From Bifidobacterium breve (GTDB taxonomy: Bacteria; Actinomycetota; Thermoleophilia; Solirubrobacterales; Solirubrobacteraceae): a stretch of DNA of 64,000 nucleotides. This document shows, piece after piece, positions 50,201-57,935 of this stretch. The notes beneath the pieces were generated by a model. That model had not been told where the DNA came from, made no database searches, and saw nothing but the letters and a program-made list of their open reading frames with translations. The translations under genes were made by a program, and so were the position numbers. The stretch's first letter is position 1. Each line of letters begins with the position of its first letter. The stretch covers positions 62,001-126,000 of the forward strand of contig CAMCUD010000009.1 of NCBI GenBank assembly GCA_945878865.1. The letters run 5' to 3'.

Positions 50201-50321
50201 GGCGGTGCGGGTCAGTCCGCGCCTGCGCCGCGCCTCGGCCCCGAAGCTCCGCTTCACGGTGGGGACCCGTCTGGCGACGGGTCGGACCACCAGCCTCCGG
50301 GTGACCACCCGGCCCACGTAA
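47277..50321 (+). CDS. Large secreted four-repeat, cysteine-patterned protein
   Basis: The 1014-residue product has a signal peptide (SVVVLALLGGIVPAAQA) and four repeats of about 200 residues. Each repeat holds four Cys at equivalent places: 113/123/238/268, 335/350/452/482, 541/551/657/685 and 748/758/852/882. The motif around the second Cys is C-P/A-x2-S-x-I/V-G-T/S-V. Motifs DxPxTP and CGxxxxxxxLTS recur later in each repeat. A tail of about 120 basic beta-rich residues follows without LPxTG or a membrane anchor. The pattern predicts a string of disulfide-stabilised beta domains, an adhesin or surface-layer-like protein. ATG 47277 has GGGAGGAG just upstream. It shares the palindrome at 47222 with the divergent CoA transferase gene. 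Confidence 0.75.
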   Translation: MDGGVGRRLRGYACASVVVLALLGGIVPAAQAKVNVTDMIATTVRPDAPCSFSNRPASWTQAGANADVCLAVAFKSASGGDLGNSLGLGDDVKDMRISLPPGQVGSPRAVPLCDTATFRRRGCPSTSQVGTVAAAAETVVGVVGEQLLQGKIYLISTTGTEAARLGVQLEAVGIPAIRLEAEMRLRPEDNGVDTIVKDSPRDFAGIPIELRRMTMRLWGSDKRHPHYTRPFLSSPTNCAAPATFRLELTSYAGDKTVAERTPYTPTDCGTLKMPIGAKVTTERQADVPTEVVADVTEDDDAAAGRGNAHVRNARLVLPAGFEISASSGSKGLEGCTDEQFGLGKAQAVTCPDASRIGTVQFRSPLLLVDQLEGPVYIAAPRPGSPKLRFFATAEAGPQDDALRVKIAARAEIDPVTGQLTTVLEDLPPTPFTRFRFIFRGGPQAMLSTPRKCGTYTSSIVAEGFPGAPGASAQSDTTIDQGCNDPEPFSPTLSTELSTTQAGADTSVVATLGRPDGSARLAGARVTLPAGLAGRLDSVPACPIDAARAGNCGEESRVGSVVSTAGPGPEPLSLPGGVYLTSPVDGAPAGMAVIADAKVGPLDFGRIVVLAKVDVGPDASITMTFLDVPQRLEGIPLNLRGLRLALDRPGFIFNASNCGPLQLSATLTSDTGASADLTAPYQLTGCDKLAFGPKLSASIEGNRAALAPGGNPKLKVQLASDPGTANVRAAAITMPEGISVDITKLKTVCPLADYERGACAPSSQIGTVTARTPLLNDPLGGVVRFVSVPGVPLPQLGIQVRGRISLDLTGKVAVDARSRLVTTLDPVPDTPISSLEMTLGGAGTPLVVGKDLCANASNPVLATFTSWAGSSVSSTTGLQTSGCTPTATMKVSSLTRGRPGLDLRVVSGQSPVDRVELALPSGLTYASAKAVRSRVKISATNAGKTKATVTISGGKLRVTFPKGVKATTVRVRIAAGAVRVSPRLRRASAPKLRFTVGTRLATGRTTSLRVTTRPT

Positions 50322-50358
50322 CGGAACGACCCCGGAGGCGTACCGAAGCCGCCCCGCT

Positions 50359-50389
50359 CCCCGGCTCCCATATCCCCAACGAGCCGGGG
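50359..50389. terminator. Hairpin between convergent genes
   Basis: CCCCGGCTC (50359-50367) pairs with GAGCCGGGG (50381-50389) across a 13-nt loop, in the gap between the four-repeat protein and multicopper oxidase genes. No T-tract follows. Confidence 0.5.
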
Positions 50390-50406
50390 GGCACGCGGCG
50401 GCGCGC

Positions 50407-52239
50407 TCAGACCAGGCGGACCGGCAGCATCATGTCGTGGTCCTCGTGATCGAGGACGTGGCAATGCCAGACGTACCCGCGCGCCTGGTCGACCTCGGGC
50501 TGGGTCGTCGCCGACAGCCGGCAGACCTCCGTCGGCTGGAAGCCGTTGGACGCGGCGCCGCCGGCGACGGTCGACGGGACGCTGAACGGCGCGTCGGGAT
50601 CGAAGCCCATCTCGGCGCGCGACGGCCAGCGCACGAGGATGCGCGTGATGACGCCGGGCGGCGCGTAGACCGTGTCCTTCCACCCGGCCTCCCACGGCTG
50701 GGGCGCGGCCGGCGCGCCGCGCTTGAACCGCTCGGCCGGCGGCGCCCACCGGCGGCCGTAGCCGGGGCGGGGGTTCGCGCCGATATACCGCAGGACGTCC
50801 ATCGTCTGGCGTTCGAGCACGCGCAGGAGGGCGATGTGCAGGTGGATCGGGTGGTCGTCGATGGTGAGATTGAGGATGTCCCACCGTTCGTAGACCGGCC
50901 GGTCGTCCTGCACCGGGATCATCTCGACGTCGTCGGTGTCGAACCCGAGGTTGTTCAGGCTCATGACCGCCGGCGGCCAGCGGCGGCCGTCGGGCAGCTC
51001 CATGACGGTCATCGTCCGCACGCGCTCGACGGCCCCGTTGGGCGGGAGCGCCGGCGGCTGGCCCGCGCCGCCGCGCAGGCGCTGGGGCACGGGCTTCGTC
51101 CACCCGCGTGCCGCGCCCACGCGGAACTGCACGATGTCGCGGATCCTCGCGTCGCCGACGGCGATCTGGAACTGGGCGGTCAGCCGGTCGGTGTTGCGCA
51201 GCTGCACCCGCGTGCCGGCGGGCAGCGCTCCGAAGTCGACCACGATGTCCGCGCGTTCACCCGCGGAGAGGCGGATGCGCCTCGTCTCGATCGGCGCGTC
51301 GACGAGCCCGGCGTCGGTGCCGACGACCCAGAACGGCATGTCGTTGGAGAACGACAGCATCATCGCCCGGAGGTTCGAGCCGTTGAGCAGACGCAGGCGG
51401 TACAGCCCGCGCGCGACCTCGTGGTACGGGTAGGCGACGCCGTTGACAACAGGGACGTCGCCGGCCTGCCCGCCCTCCCAGCGCCCCTCGGCGACATAGG
51501 TCGCCAGGCGGAACTGCAGCGTGCCGTCCTTGGCGAAGATCTTGTCCTGGATGACGAGCGGGATCTCGTACTCGCCGGCGGGCAGCCCGAGCGGGTTCGT
51601 CCCCTGACCGGTGTCGTACTCGTCGCGCAGCAGGTACATCCCGGCAAGCCCGGCGTAGACGTTCAGCCGGGTCACGCCCATCGAGTGGTCGTGGTACCAG
51701 AGGCCCGCGGCCTCCTGGGCGTTGCCGTAGTGGTGCACGCGCGTGCCGCCGGAGCGGGTCGTCGCCAGCGCGTGGCCATCTGAACCCGGCTCGGTCAGCC
51801 CGCCGTGGAGGTGGACGGTGAGCCGGGGGCGGGTGCGGTCGAGGACGGACGCTCCGTGGACCGTGGGGTCGAGGTGATCGGCGAGCGGATGGCGGCCGAT
51901 CTCGTTGCGGAAGGTCTGCGTGACGGCCTGGTCGCGGTGGGCCTCCAGGACCGGGCCGAGGTAGCTCTGACCGCCGAACCCCATGGTCGGGCTGAGCGGG
52001 AGGTCGCGGTGGAAGCGATGGCGCGCGGTCGCCGCGACGAGCTCCCCGCCGGCGGCGCGCCGGTCGAGCAGCGGCAGCGCGTCGACCCACGGCGTGATGC
52101 GCGGTGAGACGAACATGAAGGGGTTGCTGCCGATACGCGACGGCACGGCTCCGCCGGCCGGCGCGGCGTACCACGCGGCGGCAGCGCCTGCGGCGGCGCC
52201 GACGAATCCGCGGCGCGTCAGTCTCCGGTCTTGACCCAC
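50407..52239 (-). CDS. Tat-exported multicopper oxidase
   Basis: The 610-residue protein begins with a twin-arginine signal (RRLTRRGFVGAAAG), so it is exported folded with its copper. Copper motifs are complete: HLHGG (His143, His145), WYHDHSMG (His183, His185), HPIHLH in the C-terminal half, and WHCHVLDHEDHDMM (His592, Cys593, His594, His598, Met603) for the type 1 and trinuclear sites. It should oxidise phenolics, metals or other donors with O2. The start is GTG 52239 with GAGGGTGA upstream. It is divergent from a TetR gene across the operator-like palindrome at 52266-52283, so it is the prime candidate target of that regulator. Confidence 0.9.
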   Translation of the reverse strand: MGQDRRLTRRGFVGAAAGAAAAWYAAPAGGAVPSRIGSNPFMFVSPRITPWVDALPLLDRRAAGGELVAATARHRFHRDLPLSPTMGFGGQSYLGPVLEAHRDQAVTQTFRNEIGRHPLADHLDPTVHGASVLDRTRPRLTVHLHGGLTEPGSDGHALATTRSGGTRVHHYGNAQEAAGLWYHDHSMGVTRLNVYAGLAGMYLLRDEYDTGQGTNPLGLPAGEYEIPLVIQDKIFAKDGTLQFRLATYVAEGRWEGGQAGDVPVVNGVAYPYHEVARGLYRLRLLNGSNLRAMMLSFSNDMPFWVVGTDAGLVDAPIETRRIRLSAGERADIVVDFGALPAGTRVQLRNTDRLTAQFQIAVGDARIRDIVQFRVGAARGWTKPVPQRLRGGAGQPPALPPNGAVERVRTMTVMELPDGRRWPPAVMSLNNLGFDTDDVEMIPVQDDRPVYERWDILNLTIDDHPIHLHIALLRVLERQTMDVLRYIGANPRPGYGRRWAPPAERFKRGAPAAPQPWEAGWKDTVYAPPGVITRILVRWPSRAEMGFDPDAPFSVPSTVAGGAASNGFQPTEVCRLSATTQPEVDQARGYVWHCHVLDHEDHDMMLPVRLV

Positions 52240-52265
52240 GTCTCACCCTCCCCCGAGAGCCGTCA

Positions 52266-52283
52266 CCATACCTCAAGGTACGG
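52266..52283. promoter_or_regulatory. Operator-like palindrome, copy 2 of 3
   Basis: CCATACC-TCAA-GGTACGG between the divergent multicopper oxidase and TetR genes, one mismatch in the right arm. Its position beside the TetR gene suggests autoregulation. Confidence 0.6.
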
Positions 52284-52330
52284 TGCTCCGTCCAGCACCT
52301 GGACGCCCGGCCATATGGGACACTGGGCCC

Positions 52331-52900
52331 GTGGCCACGCGCGCGACCGCGAAGAAGGGAACCTCCCGGCTGTCCGTGGACGACTGGGTCGCCTGCGCCC
52401 TGGAGGTGCTCGCCGACGAGGGCGTCAGCGGCATCAAGATCGGGACGCTGTGCAAGCGCCTCGGTGTGACGAAGGGCAGCTTCTACTGGCACTTCGAGGA
52501 CATCGAGGCGTTCCTCGGTGCGGTCGCCGGCCACTGGGCCGCCGAGCGCGACGCGGCGCTTGAGTCGTTCGTCGAGCTCGAAGCGGTGGAGCCCGCCGAG
52601 CGCCTGCGGCTCATGCTGCTGCGCTTCGCCGACCGGTCCCAGTGGCCGCTCGAGCGCGCCGTGCGCGAATGGGCCCGGACCAATCCGTTCGTGCAGGAGC
52701 GCGTCGCGCGCACCGACCTCGTGATGGCGGGGAAGGTCAAGGACGCGTTCGAGGAGATCGGCTTCTCCGAGGACGACGCGATCCTGCGCTCGCAGATGAT
52801 GTTCTGCACGGGCGTGGGGCTGATGTTCACGCTGCCCGAGGGGGCGGACGTGGACCTCGCGCTGGGTGAGCAGATGCTTGCCGTGCTCACGCGGACCTGA
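52331..52900 (+). CDS. TetR-family transcriptional regulator
   Basis: The 189-residue protein has an N-terminal helix-turn-helix (VSGIKIGTLCKRLGVTKGSFYWHFEDIEAFL, core GTLCKRLGVTKGSFYWHF, about residues 36-53) and a C-terminal helical domain with WARTNPFVQERVARTD. It resembles AcrR/TetR regulators that respond to hydrophobic ligands. The start is GTG 52331, 48 nt inside a longer open frame; the preceding CATATGGGACACTG region has -10-like elements. It lies between copies 2 and 3 of the CCATACC-N4-GGTATGG palindrome and is the only regulator close to them, so it is the most likely binder. The ligand is unknown. Confidence 0.85.
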   Translation: MATRATAKKGTSRLSVDDWVACALEVLADEGVSGIKIGTLCKRLGVTKGSFYWHFEDIEAFLGAVAGHWAAERDAALESFVELEAVEPAERLRLMLLRFADRSQWPLERAVREWARTNPFVQERVARTDLVMAGKVKDAFEEIGFSEDDAILRSQMMFCTGVGLMFTLPEGADVDLALGEQMLAVLTRT

Positions 52901-52909
52901 GCCGCGCCG

Positions 52910-53602
52910 TCAGCCGATCGCCGCGAGGAGACGATCCTCGAGCTCCACGTCGCATCCCTCGAGCTGATCGAGCTGCTCGCGCGCGAGTCGCCGGATGGTG
53001 ATGGTGCGCTGGTCGTTGTCGCTCTCGCGGATGGTGACCTGGTCGTAGGGTCGCGCGCGGACTGCGGTGATGAGCGCGTCGGCACGGCGCCGGATGTCGG
53101 CCTCCTGCCCGGGGCTGGTTCCCGCACCGGGGCAGAGGTTGCCGAGGCTGATGTCGAGGGGAAGCTGGTCCTGGACCGCGGCCGGCGCGGGCGGGCCGCG
53201 CCGGATGGTCTCGACGACGGCCCACCCGGCCGGGACGAGGGCGATCGCGAACAGCACCGCGCTGAGCGGGCCTGGTCCCGGGTCGGCGGCGCGGCCGAGG
53301 GCGATCCCGCCGCCGGTGCACGCCAGGAGGACGAGCGCGGCGACGAAGAGGAGCGGCCACGACGTGGGGTCCACCTCCGCCGCCGCCCAGTCGACGGCGA
53401 TGGCCGCCACCGCCGCGAGCGGGACGACGAGCGCCCACCCGCGCGCGATGCCCGCACCGACCGCCGCGCTCGCTGCGGTGGCCGGGAGCAGCAGCACCAG
53501 GGCCTCCGCGCCCTCGTTTGGCAGGGCGTCGTAGAGCGGCGTGAACAGCGACGCGATGATCGCGGCGTAGACGGCGAGGGCGATCCACTGGCGCATCACC
53601 AT
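52910..53602 (-). CDS. Membrane protein with cytoplasmic/extracytoplasmic C-terminal domain, unknown
   Basis: The 230-residue product has five to six transmembrane helices in its first 150 residues (WIALAVYAAIIASLF; LVLLLPATAASAAVGAGI; and others). A soluble tail of about 80 residues follows, with LDISLGNLCPGAGTSPGQEADIRRRADALI and VTIRESDNDQRTITIRRLAREQLDQL. Two Cys are in the tail. I do not recognise a family. The frame is open to 53719 and an ATG exists at 53647, but that segment is encoded by repeat family B copy 3, so ATG 53602 is preferred. The gene ends 10 bp after the TetR gene, to which it is convergent. Confidence 0.55.
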   Translation of the reverse strand: MVMRQWIALAVYAAIIASLFTPLYDALPNEGAEALVLLLPATAASAAVGAGIARGWALVVPLAAVAAIAVDWAAAEVDPTSWPLLFVAALVLLACTGGGIALGRAADPGPGPLSAVLFAIALVPAGWAVVETIRRGPPAPAAVQDQLPLDISLGNLCPGAGTSPGQEADIRRRADALITAVRARPYDQVTIRESDNDQRTITIRRLAREQLDQLEGCDVELEDRLLAAIG

Positions 53603-53625
53603 GGCGCTGCATGGTGGCAGGCAGC

Positions 53626-53672
53626 GGCGCCGTACGAAACGCCTCATATGCGTGCAGAACGTACGGCGATCC
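53626..53672. repeat. Palindromic repeat family B, copy 3 (opposite orientation)
   Basis: On the minus strand it reads GGATCGCCGTACGTTCTGCA then CGCATATGAGGCG and TTTCGTACGGCGCC, aligning with copies 1 and 2. CGCCGTACG and CGTACGGCG form a perfect stem. It lies immediately beside the third operator-like palindrome. Confidence 0.6.
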
Positions 53673-53675
53673 GCT

Positions 53676-53693
53676 CCATACCCAAAGGTATGG
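53676..53693. promoter_or_regulatory. Operator-like palindrome, copy 3 of 3 (perfect)
   Basis: CCATACC-CAAA-GGTATGG, 7-bp perfect arms. It lies 14 nt before ATG 53707 of the DUF2236 gene. TATGGT or TAAAACT at its right edge could be the -10, so a bound repressor would block this promoter. Confidence 0.65.
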
Positions 53694-53706
53694 TAAAACT
53701 CCGGCC

Positions 53707-55002
53707 ATGGCCACAGCACGCCTCGACGACGCCCCGCTGACCACCGCCCCGGACCCCGACCTCCCGGCGACGCCCACCGACTTCGCCTACTGGGAGACCG
53801 TCCGCTCGCCCGGCTTCCAGAAGGCCCGCGCCCGCATCAAGCGCCTCCTGCGCTTCGACCCGGTCCTCCCGGACGAGGTCGCCCAGGACTACATCCAGGA
53901 GATGTGGAAGGGCGACCCGGTCGCCGAGAAGTTCGTCGACGAGACCGTCTTCGGCGAGCTCGGCCCGCGCAAGACCCGCAAGCTCATCGACCAGGCGCTC
54001 GAGCAGGGCATCGACAACGTTCCCGATGCGCCCGAGAGCATGCGCGCGCTGTTCGCGGAGTTCGAGACCGTCCCCGACTGGGTGAACCCGGAGCTTGTCG
54101 AGGAGGGCGCGAAGATCTGGCGCCGCTGGGGCACCGACCTCTTCGCCGTCGCCGGCCTCTCCACCCTGGAGATCTACACCGAGAGCGCCGTCGCGCTGCC
54201 GCTCTCGCTCACCGGCGGCTACGCCGGGGACAACGCGCTGCGCCGCTTCCTGGAGACGGGCAAGTTCTGGGTCGACGTCTCCGAGCCCGGCGCGCTGCTC
54301 ACGCCGTACAGCCAGGCGCGGAAGACCGCGATGCGTGTGCGGATCATGCACGTGTCCGTTCGCCGCCGCGTCTCCGAGCACCCCGAGTGGGACGCGGAGC
54401 GCTGGGGCACGCCGATCAGCCAGCTCTACATGCTGCTCACGCTCATGGGCGGCAGCGTCGCCCCGGCGCTGTTTCTCTGGGGCGCCGGCTACCAGACGTC
54501 GCCGAAGGAGATGGAGGCGCTGCTGCACTACCAGCGCTACATGGGCTACCTGCTCGGCGTGCGGACGGAGCGCTACCCGGAGACCGTCAGCGAAGCGTTC
54601 AAGCTCGTCGGGATGACCGCGCTCGCGCGCACGTACACCTCGGGCGACCACGGCAAGGAGCTCATCGAGTCCTTCCCCAAGGCGCTTTCCGAGCGCCAGC
54701 CGCACGGCCTGCGCGAGAAGCTGCGCCACGAGTACGAGCGCCACCTCTACAACGGCTACCTCGCGCTGTTCATGCAGCCCGCGACCCGCAAGCGCTACGA
54801 CATGCCGCCCGTCTTCCCGAGCATCCTGCTCATGGCCGCACGGGCGCCGATCGTCGGCGCGGGGGAGATCGCGCGGCGCCTCATCCCGGGCGCCGACGGC
54901 TACCTCGTCCGTCAGGCCGACCGTCGCCGCAAGGCGTGGCTCGCCAACCAGCTCAAGGGCCGCGAGGCCGAGTTCCAGGCCGCCTCCGCGCTGCGCCGCT
55001 AG
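53707..55002 (+). CDS. DUF2236 oxygenase (MpaB / latex-clearing-protein superfamily), second copy
   Basis: The 431-residue cytosolic protein aligns with the one at 21268-22530: FETVPDWVNPELVEEGAKIWRRWG, SLTGGYAGDNALRRFLETGKFWVDVSEPGAL (blocks LTGGYAGDNALRRFLETG), MRVRIMHVSVRRRV, LYMLLTLMGGSVAPALF and HYQRYMGYLLGVRTERYP. Conserved His in MHVSVRRR and LLHYQRYMG are candidate haem ligands by analogy with Lcp. It likely oxidises a hydrophobic or isoprenoid-like compound. ATG 53707 follows the third palindrome by 14 nt, so expression is probably under the adjacent TetR. It is followed after 37 nt by the CrtC-like gene on the same strand. Confidence 0.82.
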   Translation: MATARLDDAPLTTAPDPDLPATPTDFAYWETVRSPGFQKARARIKRLLRFDPVLPDEVAQDYIQEMWKGDPVAEKFVDETVFGELGPRKTRKLIDQALEQGIDNVPDAPESMRALFAEFETVPDWVNPELVEEGAKIWRRWGTDLFAVAGLSTLEIYTESAVALPLSLTGGYAGDNALRRFLETGKFWVDVSEPGALLTPYSQARKTAMRVRIMHVSVRRRVSEHPEWDAERWGTPISQLYMLLTLMGGSVAPALFLWGAGYQTSPKEMEALLHYQRYMGYLLGVRTERYPETVSEAFKLVGMTALARTYTSGDHGKELIESFPKALSERQPHGLREKLRHEYERHLYNGYLALFMQPATRKRYDMPPVFPSILLMAARAPIVGAGEIARRLIPGADGYLVRQADRRRKAWLANQLKGREAEFQAASALRR

Positions 55003-55039
55003 CACCACGCACCCAGACCCAAGGAAGGAACACCGCCGC

Positions 55040-56116
55040 ATGCCGACGCTGGAGGTCATCGACCGCTGGACCGGTCCGGGCAACCGTGACGAGGTCATCC
55101 GCCCCGTGCCGATGCGCGAGAACGGGGCGCACCCGACGAACGACAAGGGGCACTTCGAGCACTGGTACTTCGACGCCCGCCTGGACGACGGGCACGTCAT
55201 CGTCGGCTTCCTGCAGACCGCCGAGCTCATGACGAAGAAGGCCGGCGTCGAACTGCACGTCTACGAGCCCAACGGCACGCGGCACGAGGTGCGCAAGTTC
55301 TACCCGCACGCCGCGGCGCGGGCGTCGAGCGACAAGTGCGACGTGCGCGTCGGCCACAACTGGGGCAAGGTCGTCGAGGAGTTCGCCGACGGCGAGCTGC
55401 CCACGCATCAGATCTTCATCGCCGAGGACGGGATGGAGTTCAGCCTGACCTTCGAGAGCCTCGTCCCGATGTGGCAGCCCGGCGAGGGCCTGACGAACTA
55501 CGGCGACGACAGCTTCTTCGCGTGGGTCGTCGCGGCGCCGAAGGCGAAGGTCACCGGCTCGATCGTCGTCAACGGCGTCCGCCACGAGGTCAGCGGCATC
55601 GGCTACGCCGACCACAACTGGGGCAAGGGGACGATGCCGCGCATCGTCGACCACTGGTACTGGGGGCGCGTGTACGCCGACGACCTCACCGTCGTCTACG
55701 CCACGATCTTCACGACGGGCCGCTACGGCAACGTCGTCTCGACGCCGTTCATGCTCGCCCGCGACAGCGACATCGTCCTGAGCACCGGAGAGATCGAGAT
55801 CGAGGAAGGGCCGGCGGTCTACAACGAGATCGCCGACCAGTCCTACCCGTCGTCGCTGACGCTGCGCGCCGACGGCGGCCGCGCCGAGCTGCGGCTCGAC
55901 GTGCGGGAGATCATCCACGCGCACGACCTGCTCAACGACGTGCCGGTCGTCGGCAACCGCTTCGTCAAGCCGGTGGCCAAGCCCGTCATCAACAGGCTGC
56001 TCGGCAACCCCGGCTACTTCCGCTTCCGCTCGGACTTCACGCTGACCGCCGAGGTCGACGGCGAGACGCTCGTGCGGACGGGCTCGACGCTGCACGAGGC
56101 CGTCGCCTTGCGGTGA
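55040..56116 (+). CDS. CrtC/AttH-like lipocalin-type protein (carotenoid 1,2-hydratase superfamily)
   Basis: The 358-residue protein has FEHWYFDARLDDGHVIVGFLQ, VGHNWGKVVEEF, and the motif GIGYADHNWGKGTMPRIVDHWYWGRVYAD (blocks GYADHNWG, HWYWGRVY). This pattern, WYFDhxL and G.GYhDHNWG, is that of the AttH/CrtC family of double-calycin beta-barrels, which includes hydroxyneurosporene synthase. It could add water to an isoprenoid double bond or bind a hydrophobic ligand. ATG 55040 has AAGGAAGGA upstream. It is in an operon with the DUF2236 oxygenase and thereby in the putative TetR regulon. It ends 3 bp before the convergent hydrolase gene. Confidence 0.78.
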   Translation: MPTLEVIDRWTGPGNRDEVIRPVPMRENGAHPTNDKGHFEHWYFDARLDDGHVIVGFLQTAELMTKKAGVELHVYEPNGTRHEVRKFYPHAAARASSDKCDVRVGHNWGKVVEEFADGELPTHQIFIAEDGMEFSLTFESLVPMWQPGEGLTNYGDDSFFAWVVAAPKAKVTGSIVVNGVRHEVSGIGYADHNWGKGTMPRIVDHWYWGRVYADDLTVVYATIFTTGRYGNVVSTPFMLARDSDIVLSTGEIEIEEGPAVYNEIADQSYPSSLTLRADGGRAELRLDVREIIHAHDLLNDVPVVGNRFVKPVAKPVINRLLGNPGYFRFRSDFTLTAEVDGETLVRTGSTLHEAVALR

Positions 56117-56119
56117 CGG

Positions 56120-57715
56120 TCAGCGCGTCGGCAGCTCCAGGTAGGTCGGCGCGTCCGCCGGCGAGCTCAGGGCGATCCGCGCGCCCTTCGGGTTGCGGTC
56201 CAGGATGTAGTTCAGATCCGCGCCGGAGATGCTGAGCATCAGCCGGTGGCCCTGCGGGAAGTCGAACGCGGTCGGGCGCAGCGGCAGGTCGTAGGTGATC
56301 GGCACGCCGATCGGCTTGTCGAGCCAGGTCAGCGGCGTGTGCGTCGCCAGGTACGTCGTGTTCGAGGGGCTCAGTGAGAGGAGCGTGAGGATCACCGTGC
56401 CCTTGTGCGACTGCGGGGTGACGGTGAAGCGGACGTGCGGCGCGCCGCGCAGGCGCAGGCGCTCGGGCAGCGGGTCGCTGAGCCACAGCGCGCGGGTCGT
56501 CGGCGTGAAGTTCGCGAGCTTGCCGCTGAACGGGCGGGTCGAGAACGCCTCGGGCAGGTTGCCGACGAGCGGGCCGCCCGGGCCGTCGTCGGTCGACAGC
56601 TCGGGCCGGAACGACGTCGACCACCCCGGCTGCGGGGCGTCGGACATCGGACGGTACTTCGCACCGCCGCCGAGCCAGAAGCGCCGGGTGCCGGTGCTCA
56701 CCGACGCCCAGTCCGGATAGGTCTCCAGCGTCTTGTCGCCCCACGGCGTGCGCGGCCGGATGGTGATGCTGCCCGCCTTCGCGGCGGCGTCGGGCGCCTG
56801 CTTGAGCGTGCGGTCGAACCAGGCGTAGGTCTCGTTGAGGATGCGGTTGTTCTGCCCGACGAGGCCGAGGGTCTCCTGCGAGACGTGGTCACCGGGCTGC
56901 AGCAGCATCCGCTTGGGGCCCGTCAGCCCGTTGTAGAAGTCGATGATCTGGTCCGGCGGGAACGCCATCTCGTTCCACTGCTGCGAGAGCAGGATCGCCG
57001 GGGCGTTCGCGTTGATCCGATCGATGTACGTCTGCGCCGAGCGCTCGGCGCCGAACTGCAGGTTCTCCTCGATCCGCCGGTTCTGGAAGAAGCGGCTGAA
57101 GATGTCGAGGAACTCGTCGCCGAGGTGCGACGCCATGCGCGCTGACTGGGTGAGGATGAACGTGGCCCACGCGTTGCGGGTCTGGTTGGGCCAGAACGCG
57201 CGCATCTGGTCGGTCCAGCCGCTCATCGACACGACGCTGCGGATCCGCGGATCGAACGCCGACGTCAGCAGCGCGATCCCGGCGCCGTAGGAGATGCCGC
57301 CCGCGCCGATGCGCTGCGGGTCGGCCTGCTTGTGGGCGATGAGCCAGTCGATGGTCGCCGACATGTCCATGCGGTCCGCCGGGCCGCCCATCGACACCTT
57401 CCCGTCGCCGTCCTTCCCGGTCCCGCGCGTGGTGTAGCTGAAGACGACGTAGCCCTTCTGCGCGAGGCGCAGCGCGGGCAGGGTGTTCTGCTGATCGCCG
57501 CCGTTCCACGCCGCGGCGAACGTGATCCCGGGGTAGAGCTTGCCCGGCTGCATCCGCGCGGGGGTGGCCACCGACGCCTTGATGACCACGCCGTCGCCGC
57601 TGCGGATCTGGACGCGCGACAGCGTCGCCGTCTCGGCGCTCGCCGTCCCCCCGACGGCCAACGAGAGCAGCAGCGCGCACATCAGCGCGACGACTGCGGA
57701 CAGTCCCTTCGGCAC
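56120..57715 (-). CDS. Exported CocE/NonD-type (S15-like) hydrolase
   Basis: The 531-residue product has a signal peptide (LSAVVALMCALLLSLAVGGTASA), then a hydrolase domain with YVVFSYTTRGTGKDGDG, the nucleophile elbow AGGISYGAGIALL, an acid/His region with LQPGDHVSQETLG, and a C-terminal jelly-roll (TRALWLSDPLPERLRLRG, HKGTVILTLLSLSP, RLMLSISGADLNYIL). This is the CocE/X-Pro dipeptidyl-peptidase arrangement. It shares the fold but little sequence with the protein at 35444-37183. GTG 57715 with AAGGGGGAG just upstream was chosen; the frame is open to 57811 without support. The substrate is unknown. Confidence 0.82.
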   Translation of the reverse strand: MPKGLSAVVALMCALLLSLAVGGTASAETATLSRVQIRSGDGVVIKASVATPARMQPGKLYPGITFAAAWNGGDQQNTLPALRLAQKGYVVFSYTTRGTGKDGDGKVSMGGPADRMDMSATIDWLIAHKQADPQRIGAGGISYGAGIALLTSAFDPRIRSVVSMSGWTDQMRAFWPNQTRNAWATFILTQSARMASHLGDEFLDIFSRFFQNRRIEENLQFGAERSAQTYIDRINANAPAILLSQQWNEMAFPPDQIIDFYNGLTGPKRMLLQPGDHVSQETLGLVGQNNRILNETYAWFDRTLKQAPDAAAKAGSITIRPRTPWGDKTLETYPDWASVSTGTRRFWLGGGAKYRPMSDAPQPGWSTSFRPELSTDDGPGGPLVGNLPEAFSTRPFSGKLANFTPTTRALWLSDPLPERLRLRGAPHVRFTVTPQSHKGTVILTLLSLSPSNTTYLATHTPLTWLDKPIGVPITYDLPLRPTAFDFPQGHRLMLSISGADLNYILDRNPKGARIALSSPADAPTYLELPTR

Positions 57716-57935
57716 AACTCCCCCTTGCGGTGTTCCCCCTGCCCCGCATGCACGGGACCTGCGAAGCGTATCGCGTGTGTCGCCGATTCGACAGTCCTCG
57801 GAGACGCCCACTCGTACGTTGCGGTGAACGACGTTCCCATCCGTGGAACGCCGCAGAAGGAGCGGGCGACCGTAACTTCCGCCTGCTCCAACCGTTCAGG
57901 GAACGCGAATGAACTTCACCAGGAGGCACACGTCC

